A stretch of DNA of 64,000 nt, taken from positions 62,001 to 126,000 of the forward strand of contig JAVKIE010000001.1 of assembly GCA_031459615.1 (NCBI GenBank), read 5' to 3'. The position numbers and the translations under genes are program-made. The notes beneath the pieces are model-generated. The model made no database searches. It worked only from the letters and a program-made list of their open reading frames with translations, and had not been told where the DNA came from. Below are positions 39,384 through 48,440 of this stretch, piece by piece. Source of the stretch: Calidihabitans tengchongensis. GTDB lineage: Bacteria; Sysuimicrobiota; Sysuimicrobiia; Sysuimicrobiales; Kaftiobacteriaceae. Position 1 is the stretch's first letter. Each line of letters begins with the position of its first letter.

Positions 39384-41864
39384 ATGGACCGCTACGACCC
39401 GACCCGCATTGAAGCCAAGTGGCAGGCCCGCTGGGAGGCCGATCGCCTGTACGAGGCGAAGGACTTCGACCCCCGCCCCAAGTTCTACTTCCTGACCATG
39501 TTCCCGTACCCGTCGGGGGACCTGCACATCGGACACTGGTACGCCATGGCGCCCAGCGACGCGGGAGCGCGCTTCCGGCGCATGCAGGGGTACAATGTGA
39601 TGTTCCCCATCGGCTTCGACGCCTTCGGCCTGCCCGCCGAGAACGCCGCCATCCAGCACGGGATCCACCCCTACCGCTGGACGATGGACAACATCGCCCG
39701 CATGCGCGTCCAGCTGCGATCCATGGGCGCCATGTGGGACTGGTCCCGGGAGATCATCACCTGCGATCCGGAGTACTACCGGTGGAACCAGTGGTTCTTC
39801 CTGAAGATGTACGAGCGCGGGCTGGCCTACCGGGCCCTGGCGCCGGTGGACTGGTGTCCCCAGGACAACACCACCCTGGCCCGGGAGCAGGTGGTGGGCG
39901 AGGAGCGCGTGTGCGAGCGGTGCGGGACGCCGGTGGTCAAGAAGACCCTGGAGCAGTGGTTCCTGCGGATCACCGCCTACGCCGAAGAGCTGCTGGACTT
40001 TTCGGAGATCGACTGGCCCGAGCGGGTGCGGGTCCTGCAGGAGAACTGGATCGGCCGCAGCCGGGGCGTGGAGTTCGACCTGCCGGTACAGGGACACCCG
40101 GGAGTGTCGTTCCGGGTGTTCACCACGCGGCCCGACACGGTGTACGGCATGACCTTCGCGGTCCTGGCGCCCGAACACCCGCTGGTGGACGTGCTGACGA
40201 CCCCCGATCGCCGGGCGGAGGTGGAGGCGTACAAGTACAAGGCGGCCCGGGAGTCGGACATCGAGCGGCTGTCCACCGAGCGGGAGAGGGACGGCGTCTT
40301 CATCGGGGCGTACGCCATCAACCCGATGAACGGGGAGCCGGTCCCCATCTTCATCGCCGACTACGTGCTGCTGACCTACGGCACCGGCGCCATCCAGGGG
40401 GTGCCCGCCCACGACCAGCGGGACTTCGAATTCGCCCGGCGCTACGGTCTGCCCATCCGGGTCGTGGTGGCTCCTCCCGGGTGGACCGGCGCGCCCCTGC
40501 CGGAGGCCTACCTGGACGAGGGGACGATGGTGAACTCGGGGCCGTTTGACGGCCTGCCCTCCCGGGAGGGGTGGGAGCGGATCGCCGAGTACATGGAGCA
40601 GCGGGGCATCGGCCGCCGGGCCGTGCACTACCGCCTGCACGACTGGCTGATCAGCCGGCAGCGGTACTGGGGCACGCCCATTCCCATCATCTACTGCGGT
40701 CACTGCGGGACCGTGCCGGTCCCCGAACGCGACCTGCCGGTGCTGCTGCCCATGGATGCCCAGTTCCTGCCCACGGGCGAGTCCCCCCTGAAGTACCATG
40801 AGGGGTTCCGGCGGACCCGCTGCCCCCGGTGCGGGCGGGAGGCCGAGCGGGAGACGGACACCATGGACACCTTCGTGGACTCCTCGTGGTACCAGTACCG
40901 CTACGTGAGCCCCCACTACCGGGAGGGCCCGTTCGACCCGCGGGCGGGGGCCTACTGGCTGCCCGTGGACCAGTACACCGGCGGCGTGGAGCACGCCGTC
41001 ATGCACCTGCTGTACACGCGCTTTTGGACCAAGGTCATGCGTGACCTGGGGCTGGTCGCCTTCGGCGAGCCGATGCTGCGCCTGTTCAACCAGGGCGTGA
41101 TCCTGGGCGAAGACGGGGAGAAGATGAGCAAGTCCCGGGGCAACGTGGTGAACCCCGACGACTTCGTGCGCGCCGTGGGCGCCGACACGGTGCGGGCGTA
41201 CCTGATGTTCATCGGTCCCTGGGAGGGCGGCGGTCCCTGGAACAGCCGCGGCATCGACGGCGTGCACCGGTTCCTGCACCGGGTGTGGAACCTGGTGGTC
41301 GGCACCGAGGGGAACGCGGGGACGCGCGAACCGGGGAAGGGGGACGCGGAGCCCGGATCCCGGACTGCGGACTCGGACCTGGCGCAGCTGCGCCACTGGA
41401 CCCACCGGACCATCAAGAAGGTGACCGAGGACCTGGAGGGCTTCCACTTCAACACGGCCCTGGCCGCCCTCATGGAGTTTACCAACTACCTGTACCGGGT
41501 CCGGTCCCGCCACGCGGGAACGCCCGCCTGGCGGGAGGCGATCCGCGCCCTGGTCCTGATGCTGGCCCCCATGACGCCCCACATCGCCGAAGAACTGTGG
41601 GAGCGGTTGGGCGAGCCCTACAGCGTCCACACCCAGTCCTGGCCGGCCTACGATCCCGAGCTGGCGCGGGCCGCAACCATCACCCTGGTCCTGCAGGTGG
41701 ACGGGAAGGTCCGGGACCGGGTGGAGGTGCCCGCCGACCTCACCGAGGCCCAGGCCCGGGAGCTGGCCCTGAGCAACGAGAAGGTCCGCCGCTTCCTGGA
41801 CGGGCGGGAAGTGGCCGACGTCATCGTCGTTCCCGGCCGGCTGGTGAACGTCGTGACCCGCTGA
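39384..41864 (+). CDS. leuS: Leucyl-tRNA synthetase
   Basis: 826-aa class I synthetase. HIGH at residues 48-51, KMSKS at 580-584, editing domain with FTTRPDTVYGMTF and the zinc-like CERCGTPV and CPRCGREAE knuckles. Residues about 639-667 carry a Gly/Glu/Arg/Asp insert (GTEGNAGTREPGKGDAEPG and following) of low complexity between catalytic and anticodon domains, whose DNA resembles intergenic repeats. Leu T-box control fits leucylation feedback. Confidence 0.97.
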   Translation: MDRYDPTRIEAKWQARWEADRLYEAKDFDPRPKFYFLTMFPYPSGDLHIGHWYAMAPSDAGARFRRMQGYNVMFPIGFDAFGLPAENAAIQHGIHPYRWTMDNIARMRVQLRSMGAMWDWSREIITCDPEYYRWNQWFFLKMYERGLAYRALAPVDWCPQDNTTLAREQVVGEERVCERCGTPVVKKTLEQWFLRITAYAEELLDFSEIDWPERVRVLQENWIGRSRGVEFDLPVQGHPGVSFRVFTTRPDTVYGMTFAVLAPEHPLVDVLTTPDRRAEVEAYKYKAARESDIERLSTERERDGVFIGAYAINPMNGEPVPIFIADYVLLTYGTGAIQGVPAHDQRDFEFARRYGLPIRVVVAPPGWTGAPLPEAYLDEGTMVNSGPFDGLPSREGWERIAEYMEQRGIGRRAVHYRLHDWLISRQRYWGTPIPIIYCGHCGTVPVPERDLPVLLPMDAQFLPTGESPLKYHEGFRRTRCPRCGREAERETDTMDTFVDSSWYQYRYVSPHYREGPFDPRAGAYWLPVDQYTGGVEHAVMHLLYTRFWTKVMRDLGLVAFGEPMLRLFNQGVILGEDGEKMSKSRGNVVNPDDFVRAVGADTVRAYLMFIGPWEGGGPWNSRGIDGVHRFLHRVWNLVVGTEGNAGTREPGKGDAEPGSRTADSDLAQLRHWTHRTIKKVTEDLEGFHFNTALAALMEFTNYLYRVRSRHAGTPAWREAIRALVLMLAPMTPHIAEELWERLGEPYSVHTQSWPAYDPELARAATITLVLQVDGKVRDRVEVPADLTEAQARELALSNEKVRRFLDGREVADVIVVPGRLVNVVTR

Positions 41865-41869
41865 GGACC

Positions 41870-42883
41870 TCAGGGCGCCAGCGCTTCCGCCACCACCGCG
41901 AGGGCGTCTGCGGGCAGGCTGCCTGCCACGGCCGCGGTGGTGGCGCCGGCCTGCCACAGGAGGACCCGGAAGTACCCCACGTCCACGATCCGCCCCATCC
42001 GGCCGGCGACCGGGTGTGGGGCGCCCACCTGCGGCACCGGCCACCGCGCCGCGGGCGCCAGGAACACGGTCAGCGCCCGCGCGCCGTCCGAATAGACGGC
42101 GGAGGCGAGGGTCAGAGCCCCCCGCCGCGCCACCGACCCGGCCCGGAACCGGTAGCCCCACGGCAACGCGGCCGGGACGGCGCGGGAGAGTCCCGCCTGG
42201 CGCGCCAGGGCGTCCGGACTGGCGACCGGGTCCCCGGACACGTACAGGGGGAGGATCCGCGCTCCGGCCGGCGGCGTGAACCGGAACAGCGCCGTGGGGA
42301 CGTTCAGGCCGAAGCCGATGCGGGTGAAGAAGCTGGTGAAGACCACCTGGCCGGCAACATCGCGCTCCTCGGTGCGCAGGACGACCCCGGTGGCCTCGTC
42401 CACCCAGTACCGTCGGCTGGCTCCCCCCTCCCGGGGCTCCAGGGCCACCACGATCGCGGGCCGGCCGATGACCTCCTCCCGACCCAAGACCGCCACCAGG
42501 GACGCCCGCCGGATGTCCGCCACGGACGGCGAGAAGGCCGGGCGCGCGAAGGACGGGTTCTGGATGACCAGGTGGTGGGCGGGTTCATACTGCCAGGCCA
42601 CGGCGCCGTCGTCGACCACCAGGCGTCCCGCCAGCCCGTCGGGGGAAAGGAACTCCAGCCGCAGCCGGCCCAGCCGCTTGTACGCCTCCAGCACGGTCAC
42701 CGTCTCGGCCCGCGGCCCGCGCACGGCGGTCATCACCTTGGTGCCCTCGTAGTCGATCACGCCGGGGGCGGCCAGCATGGCCTCCAGTACCCGGTCCGCC
42801 GACGGGAGCGGGGAGGCCGCGGATGCGGCAGCGAGGACCGCCCCCGCCAGCGTCGCAGCCATTGCCCCGGCGATCTTCCTCAT
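41870..42883 (-). CDS. MucB/RseB-like sigma-E regulatory protein
   Basis: 337 aa. Signal peptide ends near ASAASP. Residues 30-220 form a LolA/RseB-like domain (VIDYEGTKVMTAVRG, LEFLSPDGLAGRLVVDDG, YWVDEATGVVLRTEERD); the C-terminal domain has WGYRFRAG and MGRIVDVGYFRVLLWQAG. Last gene of the sigma/anti-sigma unit; the family shields the anti-sigma factor from proteolysis and senses envelope stress. ATG overlaps the anti-sigma stop. Confidence 0.8.
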   Translation of the reverse strand: MRKIAGAMAATLAGAVLAAASAASPLPSADRVLEAMLAAPGVIDYEGTKVMTAVRGPRAETVTVLEAYKRLGRLRLEFLSPDGLAGRLVVDDGAVAWQYEPAHHLVIQNPSFARPAFSPSVADIRRASLVAVLGREEVIGRPAIVVALEPREGGASRRYWVDEATGVVLRTEERDVAGQVVFTSFFTRIGFGLNVPTALFRFTPPAGARILPLYVSGDPVASPDALARQAGLSRAVPAALPWGYRFRAGSVARRGALTLASAVYSDGARALTVFLAPAARWPVPQVGAPHPVAGRMGRIVDVGYFRVLLWQAGATTAAVAGSLPADALAVVAEALAP

Positions 42884-43356
42884 CGGCGCTCGTCCTCCCC
42901 GCGCCCCGCGCCCGCCAGAGCCGCGCTCGCATCGCTGATCAGCAGCCCCAGGTACGCCCGGTCGGCAAACGGGTCGGAGGCCGCCGCCAGCGCGTGCTCC
43001 CGCACCACCACGTCCACGCCGGCCCCGGCGGCGCGCAGGCGGTCGAGCCGACCGCGCACCGCGGGCAGGGCCAGCAGCACGATCACCGCCGCCGCGACCG
43101 CCGCCAGCGCGATGCGCGCCGTGGCGGGCCACCGGCGTCCGGCGCGGCCGCGCCGGCCCCACACCGCCGCCAGGTCCGCGGGTGCCCGGGGTTCGGGCAA
43201 CCGGCGGAGGATCGCCCGCACGGCCTGCAGGCGTCGGAGCTCCTCCTGGCAGGCATCGCACCCGGCGAGGTGCTCCCGGACCTCCTGCTCGTCGTCCGGA
43301 GGAAGCTCGCGGTCCAGGTAGGCCGACAGCTGGCGGACCAGCCGGGAGTGGGTCAC
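42880..43356 (-). CDS. Zinc-binding anti-sigma factor
   Basis: 158 aa. The ZAS motif H-x3-C-x2-C is VREHLAGCDACQEE (His29, Cys33, Cys36). One membrane helix (ARIALAAVAAAVIVLLAL) and an external C-terminal domain follow. It should hold the ECF sigma factor encoded just upstream. GTG start overlaps the sigma stop. Confidence 0.88.
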   Translation of the reverse strand: MTHSRLVRQLSAYLDRELPPDDEQEVREHLAGCDACQEELRRLQAVRAILRRLPEPRAPADLAAVWGRRGRAGRRWPATARIALAAVAAAVIVLLALPAVRGRLDRLRAAGAGVDVVVREHALAAASDPFADRAYLGLLISDASAALAGAGRGEDERR

Positions 43357-43940
43357 GGCGACGCCTCCAGGCGGTGGCGCAGGCGGTCGGCCAGGGTCCG
43401 GCGGGCGCGGTGCAGCCTGGACTTCACCGTCCCCACGGGAACCTGCAGCATTCCCGCAATCTCCTCGTACGAGTACCCTTCCACATCACAGAGCACCACC
43501 ACCGCCCGCAGCTCCGGGGACAGGGCCATCAGGGCCGCCTGCACGTCGGCGTCCAGCCCGCGGTCCAGCACGGCGGCCTCCGGATTGGCCCGCGGATCGG
43601 CCACCTCCCGCACCACATCCCCTCCCCCGCGGGTGGTCACGGGCGCGTCCAGGGAGTCCATCCGCACCGGCGGGCGTCGCCGCAGCATGTCGATGAAGAG
43701 GTTGGCGACGATCCGGTACAGCCACCCCTCCAGGGCGGCGGCGGGATCCACCGACCCCAGGTGCCGCCACACCCGGATCAGCGCCTCCTGGGCGAGGTCG
43801 CGGGCGTCCGCCTCGTTGCCCGCCATGCGGTAGGCCAGCGCGTAGATCTTCTGGCCGTAGCGGGCCACCAGGGCCTCGAAGGCAGCGACGTCGTCCGGGG
43901 TGGTGCCGGGCGCAGGCGGCGTCGGTCGGCGCACCCTCAC
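43353..43940 (-). CDS. ECF sigma factor
   Basis: 195 aa. Region 2 has YALAYRMAGNEADARDLAQE and LEGWLYRIVANLFIDMLRR; region 4 has LCDVEGYSYEEIAGMLQVP and VGTVKSRLHRARRTL. RpoE/SigW-like, co-encoded with an anti-sigma factor and a RseB-like protein. Target promoters not identified. Confidence 0.92.
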   Translation of the reverse strand: MRVRRPTPPAPGTTPDDVAAFEALVARYGQKIYALAYRMAGNEADARDLAQEALIRVWRHLGSVDPAAALEGWLYRIVANLFIDMLRRRPPVRMDSLDAPVTTRGGGDVVREVADPRANPEAAVLDRGLDADVQAALMALSPELRAVVVLCDVEGYSYEEIAGMLQVPVGTVKSRLHRARRTLADRLRHRLEASP

Positions 43941-43993
43941 CTCTCCCTGCCCGCCTCTCTGTGCTTACGGGGCCGGCCGGCCCTGGGGTTCCC

Positions 43994-44527
43994 TCACGGG
44001 ACGGTCACCAGCGGCCGCAGGCGCTCCAGCAGCCGGGGGCCGATGCCCTGTACCTGGAGCAGGTCCTCCAGGCGCTGGAACGGTCCGTGGCGGTTGCGGT
44101 ACTCCACGATCCGGCGGGCCAGGATCGGGCCGATGCCCGGGAGGGTCTCCAGGCGGGCGGCGTCGGCGGTGTTGATGTTGACCGGGGCCCCCGGGCCGGT
44201 CGGGTCCAGCGACGCGCGGGGGGGAACCGTCACGCGGTCGCCGTCCCGCAGCAGCCGCGCCAGGTTGAGAGCCTGGGTGTCGGCGCCCGGCAGCATTCCC
44301 CCGGCGGCCTGGACGGCATCCGCCACCCGCGAGCCCGCGGCCAGGCGGTACAGGCCCGGCCGGACGACCTCCCCGTCCACCTGCACAACCACCGCGTCCG
44401 CCGGCGCCGGCTCGATCAGGCGGACGGGCGGGGCCGGGCGGCGCACCGCCGCCAGCGCCCCGGCGGCCACCAGGGCGGCCGCCAGCGCCCCCAGCGTCAC
44501 CAGCTGTTCCGGGCGGCTCCACCTCAC
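43994..44527 (-). CDS. comEA: Competence protein ComEA
   Basis: 177 aa. N-terminal helix, an SLBB domain (VVVQVDGEVVRPGLYRLAAG), and a C-terminal helix-hairpin-helix DNA-binding domain (VNINTADAARLETLPGIGPI). It binds incoming DNA at the cell surface during transformation. comEC, normally next, is not in the window; instead an ECF sigma gene follows after 53 bases. Confidence 0.92.
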   Translation of the reverse strand: MRWSRPEQLVTLGALAAALVAAGALAAVRRPAPPVRLIEPAPADAVVVQVDGEVVRPGLYRLAAGSRVADAVQAAGGMLPGADTQALNLARLLRDGDRVTVPPRASLDPTGPGAPVNINTADAARLETLPGIGPILARRIVEYRNRHGPFQRLEDLLQVQGIGPRLLERLRPLVTVP

Positions 44528-44556
44528 CCGCGCGCCCCGCCCTCGCGACCGCAGCC

Positions 44557-44562
44557 ACTATA
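44557..44562 (-). promoter_or_regulatory. Possible -10 element for comEA
   Basis: TATAGT on the minus strand, 29 bases before the comEA GTG; the -35 region is unclear. Confidence 0.45.
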
Positions 44563-44670
44563 GCACGAATCCCCGGCAGGCGGCACGCACGTCCGGGCAC
44601 CGCGCGCACAGGGCCGGGGTCGCGCCGCCGCGAAATTCTGGACCGCACCCGGCAGGACGGGAGGTGAGGC

Positions 44671-44967
44671 GTGCAGCTGCGGGAGTTTCAACGGCGGATT
44701 GCCCTCATCTACGGCGAGCGGGACCGCCGCCGCGGTGCGGACGGGACCTTCCGCTGGCTGGTGGAGGAGGTGGGCGAACTGGCCCGCGCCCTGCGCGACG
44801 GCTCCCCCGCCTCGCTGCGGGAGGAGATCGCCGACGTGCTGGCCTGGACCACCAGCCTGGCGACGCTGTGCGGGGTGGACATCGAGCAGGCTGCCTCGCG
44901 GTACGCGGACGCCTGCCCGAAGTGCGGCCAGACGCCGTGCGCGTGCCCCGCCGAGGCGTCCCCGTAG
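44671..44967 (+). CDS. MazG-like nucleotide pyrophosphohydrolase with C-terminal zinc knuckle
   Basis: 98 aa. The all-alpha NTP-PPase motif is WLVEEVGELARALRDG then LREEIADVLAWTTSL (ExxE and ExxD). The C-terminus CPKCGQTPCAC looks like a small zinc site. Probably a house-cleaning nucleotide hydrolase. GTG start with GGGAGGTGAGG. Confidence 0.85.
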   Translation: MQLREFQRRIALIYGERDRRRGADGTFRWLVEEVGELARALRDGSPASLREEIADVLAWTTSLATLCGVDIEQAASRYADACPKCGQTPCACPAEASP

Positions 44968-44984
44968 GGGCCGCGCGGCCCGCC

Positions 44985-45962
44985 ATGGGCGTCCGGCCTG
45001 CGCCTGATCCCCGGGTCCTCCACCGCGAGGCCGTCGTGGTGGACCTGCACAACGACTTCCTGCTGGATGCCCACAGCGGTCGGCGGGACGTCACCCGCAG
45101 GACGACGGCCGGCCATTCGGACTTTCCGCGGCTGCGGGAGGGAGGCGTGGACGTGCAGGTCTGCGCCCTGTTCGTGCATCCCCGCGACGCCGACCGCGGC
45201 TACCAGATCGTCACGGCGCTTCTGGACACCGCCCGGAGGCTGGTGGCCGCCCGGCCGGACCTGGTCGGCGTGGCCACCTCGGTCGAGCAGATCGAAGCGC
45301 TGGTCGCCGCCGGTCGGCTGGCGCTGGTCCTGGCGGTGGAGAACGCCTCCGCGCTGGGGGGAGACCCCGACCGGGTGGACGCCCTCTTCAGCCGGGGGGT
45401 GCGGATGATGAGCCTGACCTGGAACGCCAGCAACGGGCTGGCCGACGGCGCTCTGGAGTCGCGGCACGGCGGCCTGACGCCCCTGGGCCGCCGGGTCCTG
45501 GAGCGCATGCAGGCGGTGGGGATGGTGGTGGACGTCTCCCACCTCTCCGAGCGCAGCTTCTGGGACGTCCTGGAGGCGACCCGGGGGCCGGTGGTGGCGA
45601 CCCACTCCAACGCCGCGGGGCTGGTTCCCCACCCGCGCAACCTCACCGACGCGCAGCTGCGGGCCATCGCGGGGCGCGGAGGCGTGATCGGCGTGAACTT
45701 CTACCCGGCCTTCACCGGCGGGGCGTCCATGGACCGCGTGCTCGACCATCTGGAGTACCTGATCCACGTGGCGGGCCCTGACCACGTGGCCCTGGGGTCG
45801 GATTTCGACGGCTTCAGCGACGCCGTGGCCGGTCTGGAGGACGTCACCTGCCTGCCCCGGCTGACCGCCGCCCTGCTCGAGCGCGGCCACGCTCCGGAGG
45901 TGGTCCGCAACGTCCTCGGCCAGAACGCCCTGCGGGTGTTCCGCCAGGTGTGGGGACGGTAG
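44985..45962 (+). CDS. Membrane dipeptidase (M19, renal dipeptidase-like)
   Basis: 325-aa TIM-barrel zinc peptidase. DLHNDFLLD carries the first metal ligands, the bridging Glu is in LALVLAVENASALG, further His in VDVSHLSERSFWDV and VATHSNAAGLVPHPRN, and the final Asp in HVALGSDFDGF. No signal peptide, so probably cytosolic. Substrate may be D-amino-acid dipeptides. Confidence 0.92.
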   Translation: MGVRPAPDPRVLHREAVVVDLHNDFLLDAHSGRRDVTRRTTAGHSDFPRLREGGVDVQVCALFVHPRDADRGYQIVTALLDTARRLVAARPDLVGVATSVEQIEALVAAGRLALVLAVENASALGGDPDRVDALFSRGVRMMSLTWNASNGLADGALESRHGGLTPLGRRVLERMQAVGMVVDVSHLSERSFWDVLEATRGPVVATHSNAAGLVPHPRNLTDAQLRAIAGRGGVIGVNFYPAFTGGASMDRVLDHLEYLIHVAGPDHVALGSDFDGFSDAVAGLEDVTCLPRLTAALLERGHAPEVVRNVLGQNALRVFRQVWGR

Positions 45963-45987
45963 GGAAATGGTCGAACACACCGGCTCG

Positions 45988-46060
45988 CCTCTCCCTGCGG
46001 GAGAGGGCTGGGGCGAGGGGGGCCTGCCAGATCTGATCCCGGATCCCCGATCCCGGATCC
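45988..46060. repeat. Intergenic palindromes between convergent genes
   Basis: A hairpin CCTCTCCCTGCGGGAGAGGG (45988-46007) of a type common as intergenic REP-like DNA is followed by two direct copies of GATCCCGGATCC (46035-46046, 46049-46060). The same 11-base core recurs at 52431-52466, again between convergent genes. Confidence 0.65.
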
Positions 46061-46065
46061 CGCAG

Positions 46066-46911
46066 TCATCGGACCTGCAACCCTGCAGGACCCCGCAGGG
46101 CCAGGATCGCCTCCCGGAGGACGGTCGCGGCCAGGACCGCCGTGCGGCCGGACGGGTCGTAGGCCGGCGAGACCTCCACCAGGTCCAGCCCCACCACCGC
46201 CAGCCCGCCCAGCCGGCGGACAAAGCGCAGCAGGTCCCGGGCCGGAATCCCCTCGGGCTCCGGATTGCCCGTGCCGGGAGCGTCGGCGGGATCGACGGCG
46301 TCGATGTCCACCGAGACATACACGGGGCGGCGAGAGAGGTCTGCCCACACCCGCGGGGGCACGTCCAGCGTCGGCCCGCTGTGGGCCAGCGCGCGCGCCA
46401 GCTCCCACTCGTCCCGCGTCCCCGCCCGCACCCCCAGCTGGACCACCGAGCCGGCGCCGACGATCTCCACGACCCGGCGCATCACCGTGGCGTGGCCCAC
46501 CCGCTGTCCCTCGTAGGTGTCCCGCAGGTCGGTGTGGGCGTCCACCTGCACCACCGCCAGGTCCGGGTGGCGGCGGACCAGGGCCGAGACCACCCCCAGG
46601 GTGATCGTGTGCTCCCCTCCCAGGATGACCGGGAGGACGGCGGGGTCCAGCGATCTGATGTGCCCGGCCACCACCTCCACCATCCGCGGCGGCTCCAGCC
46701 CGTCCACCTCCACGTCTCCCGCGTCGGCGACGGCCACCTGCTCCAGGTCGGCATCCAGGATGGGGCTGTACGTCTCGATGCTCTGGGATGCCCATCGGAT
46801 GGCCGCCGGGCCGGCCCGGGCGCCGGCGCGGAATGAGGCGGTGGCGTCGTAGGGCACGCCCACGATGACGGCGGCGGGCGCGGGGTGGGGGCGGGAGGCC
46901 AGGAAGGTCAC
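46066..46911 (-). CDS. speB: Agmatinase/ureohydrolase family (SpeB)
   Basis: 281-aa binuclear manganese hydrolase. Metal motifs GGEHTITLG, QVDAHTDLRD and VSVDIDAVDPADAPG are complete. Next to arginine decarboxylase and an aminopropyltransferase, it would remove urea from agmatine or from aminopropylagmatine. GTG 46911 gives the usual length; an in-frame GTG at 46977 is possible. Confidence 0.88.
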   Translation of the reverse strand: MTFLASRPHPAPAAVIVGVPYDATASFRAGARAGPAAIRWASQSIETYSPILDADLEQVAVADAGDVEVDGLEPPRMVEVVAGHIRSLDPAVLPVILGGEHTITLGVVSALVRRHPDLAVVQVDAHTDLRDTYEGQRVGHATVMRRVVEIVGAGSVVQLGVRAGTRDEWELARALAHSGPTLDVPPRVWADLSRRPVYVSVDIDAVDPADAPGTGNPEPEGIPARDLLRFVRRLGGLAVVGLDLVEVSPAYDPSGRTAVLAATVLREAILALRGPAGLQVR

Positions 46912-46987
46912 GGCCCGGACGCCTTGACCCGGCGGAGATCGCGCCGCGCGCACATCCCGGCGGCGGGGCGCAGGCACTCGGCGACCA

Positions 46988-47812
46988 TCAGTCGGTCAGG
47001 GCCGGCAGGGACAGCGCGGCGGCGTGGACGGCGGGAGAGTACAGGCGCGTGGACACCCCTGCCAGACGGCCGGCGATCACATCGGGCGGGACGGCGCGGG
47101 GGTCGGGCCGCCGGCTGCCATAGGTGAACGTCCACAGCACCCCGGGATAGGACGGGACCGGGACCCAGTAGGTGCCCACCACCGGGAACACCTCCCGCAG
47201 GTGCCGGCGGACCATGTCGGTGACAGGCCGCTGGTACAGCAGCGACCCGCTCTGGGCCACCAGGATTCCCTGGGGGGTCAGCAGGCGGGCGCAGCCGGCG
47301 TAGAACTGGGGGGAAAACAGGGCCAGCCCAGGCCCCTTGGGGTCGGGAGCGTCCACCAGAATGACGTCAAACGACCCGCCGGCCCGGGCGACGTAGTTCA
47401 CCCCGTCGTCGATGACCACCTCCGCCCGCGGATCGCTGAACGCCTCCCCGCCGATGGACGGCAGGTGGCGCCGGCACATCTCGACCACCACGGCGTCGAT
47501 CTCCACCAGGGTGACGTGCTCCACCGGGTGCTTGAGGACCTCTTTTAGGGTGCCCCCGTCGCCGCCCCCGATGATGAGGACCCGGCGGGGAGACGGGTGG
47601 GTGACCAGCGGGAGGTGGGCCAGCATCTCGTGGTAGGTGTGCTCGTCCCGCTCGGTGGTCTGCACGGCGTCATCCAGGATCAGCATGCGGCCGAACAGAG
47701 GGCTGGACGCGATCAGGATCCTCTGGTAGGGGGAACGCACCGCGCACAGGACGTCGGTGATCTGTACGGCTTGAGCCACGCCGGGCCCGACCAGGTCCAC
47801 CAGCCACTCCAT
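46988..47812 (-). CDS. speE: Polyamine aminopropyltransferase (spermidine synthase family)
   Basis: 274 aa. SAM-like fold with VLIIGGGDGGTLKEVLKHPV, VEIDAVVVEMC and LVDAPDPKGPG. ILDDAVQTTERDEHTYHEML is the substrate loop. It transfers an aminopropyl group to putrescine or agmatine. Between arginine decarboxylase and speB genes. speD for the aminopropyl donor is not in the window. Confidence 0.92.
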   Translation of the reverse strand: MEWLVDLVGPGVAQAVQITDVLCAVRSPYQRILIASSPLFGRMLILDDAVQTTERDEHTYHEMLAHLPLVTHPSPRRVLIIGGGDGGTLKEVLKHPVEHVTLVEIDAVVVEMCRRHLPSIGGEAFSDPRAEVVIDDGVNYVARAGGSFDVILVDAPDPKGPGLALFSPQFYAGCARLLTPQGILVAQSGSLLYQRPVTDMVRRHLREVFPVVGTYWVPVPSYPGVLWTFTYGSRRPDPRAVPPDVIAGRLAGVSTRLYSPAVHAAALSLPALTD

Positions 47813-47828
47813 GGCGACGATCTCCGGA

Positions 47829-48308
47829 TCACGGGGTGAGGCCGTTCGCCGACGGCCAGAACACCACCGCGGCCACGACACACCCGATGCGCTGCACCAC
47901 GTGCTCGGCGGAGGCCACCCGGATGTCGTCCACCGGCAGGTCCCGGACGGCCATGGCTTCTTCCACCATGCGCCGCACCACGGCCTCGGCGTTTTCGGCG
48001 GTCCCGCTGTGCTGGAACTCCATGATGACCCCGTAGCTGTCCCGGGAAAACCCCAGTCCGACGGCGGCGGCGATGCGCTCCCCGGGCGTGTGGCTGGTGC
48101 GCCGGGCGTACACCGCCGGGGCGAGGATGCCCGGAGGAAACCGGGGGACCGGGATCACCGTCACCCCCGCCGGCAGGATGCTGGAGACCCGCAGGAAGTT
48201 CATGTTGGCGATGCCGGCGTCCATCAGCGCCCGGTCAAACGCGGTCAGCTCCGTCAGCCCTTCGCCCCGTCCGGCGACGACCGAGACGGCCTGGGGCCGG
48301 ACCCACAT
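47829..48308 (-). CDS. Pyruvoyl-dependent arginine decarboxylase
   Basis: 159-aa proenzyme that self-cleaves at the Ser-Ser bond in NFLRVSSILPAGV (Ser42-Ser43), making a pyruvoyl group; produces agmatine. Other family blocks: GFSRDSYGVIMEF and the C-terminal VVFWP. ATG follows a strong GGAGGTGA. First gene of the polyamine operon, which runs toward speE and speB. Confidence 0.92.
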   Translation of the reverse strand: MWVRPQAVSVVAGRGEGLTELTAFDRALMDAGIANMNFLRVSSILPAGVTVIPVPRFPPGILAPAVYARRTSHTPGERIAAAVGLGFSRDSYGVIMEFQHSGTAENAEAVVRRMVEEAMAVRDLPVDDIRVASAEHVVQRIGCVVAAVVFWPSANGLTP

Positions 48309-48440
48309 GCAGGAGTCACCTCCTCTCGCGGCCAAGTGGGGCACAACGTTGCGGAGTATTCCATCTGCGGGCGGGCGGTCCTCCCGCGCCGGCGGGGCGC
48401 GTGCGGTGGGGCGCCGACCCGGCGTGAACGGAGCGGACGC

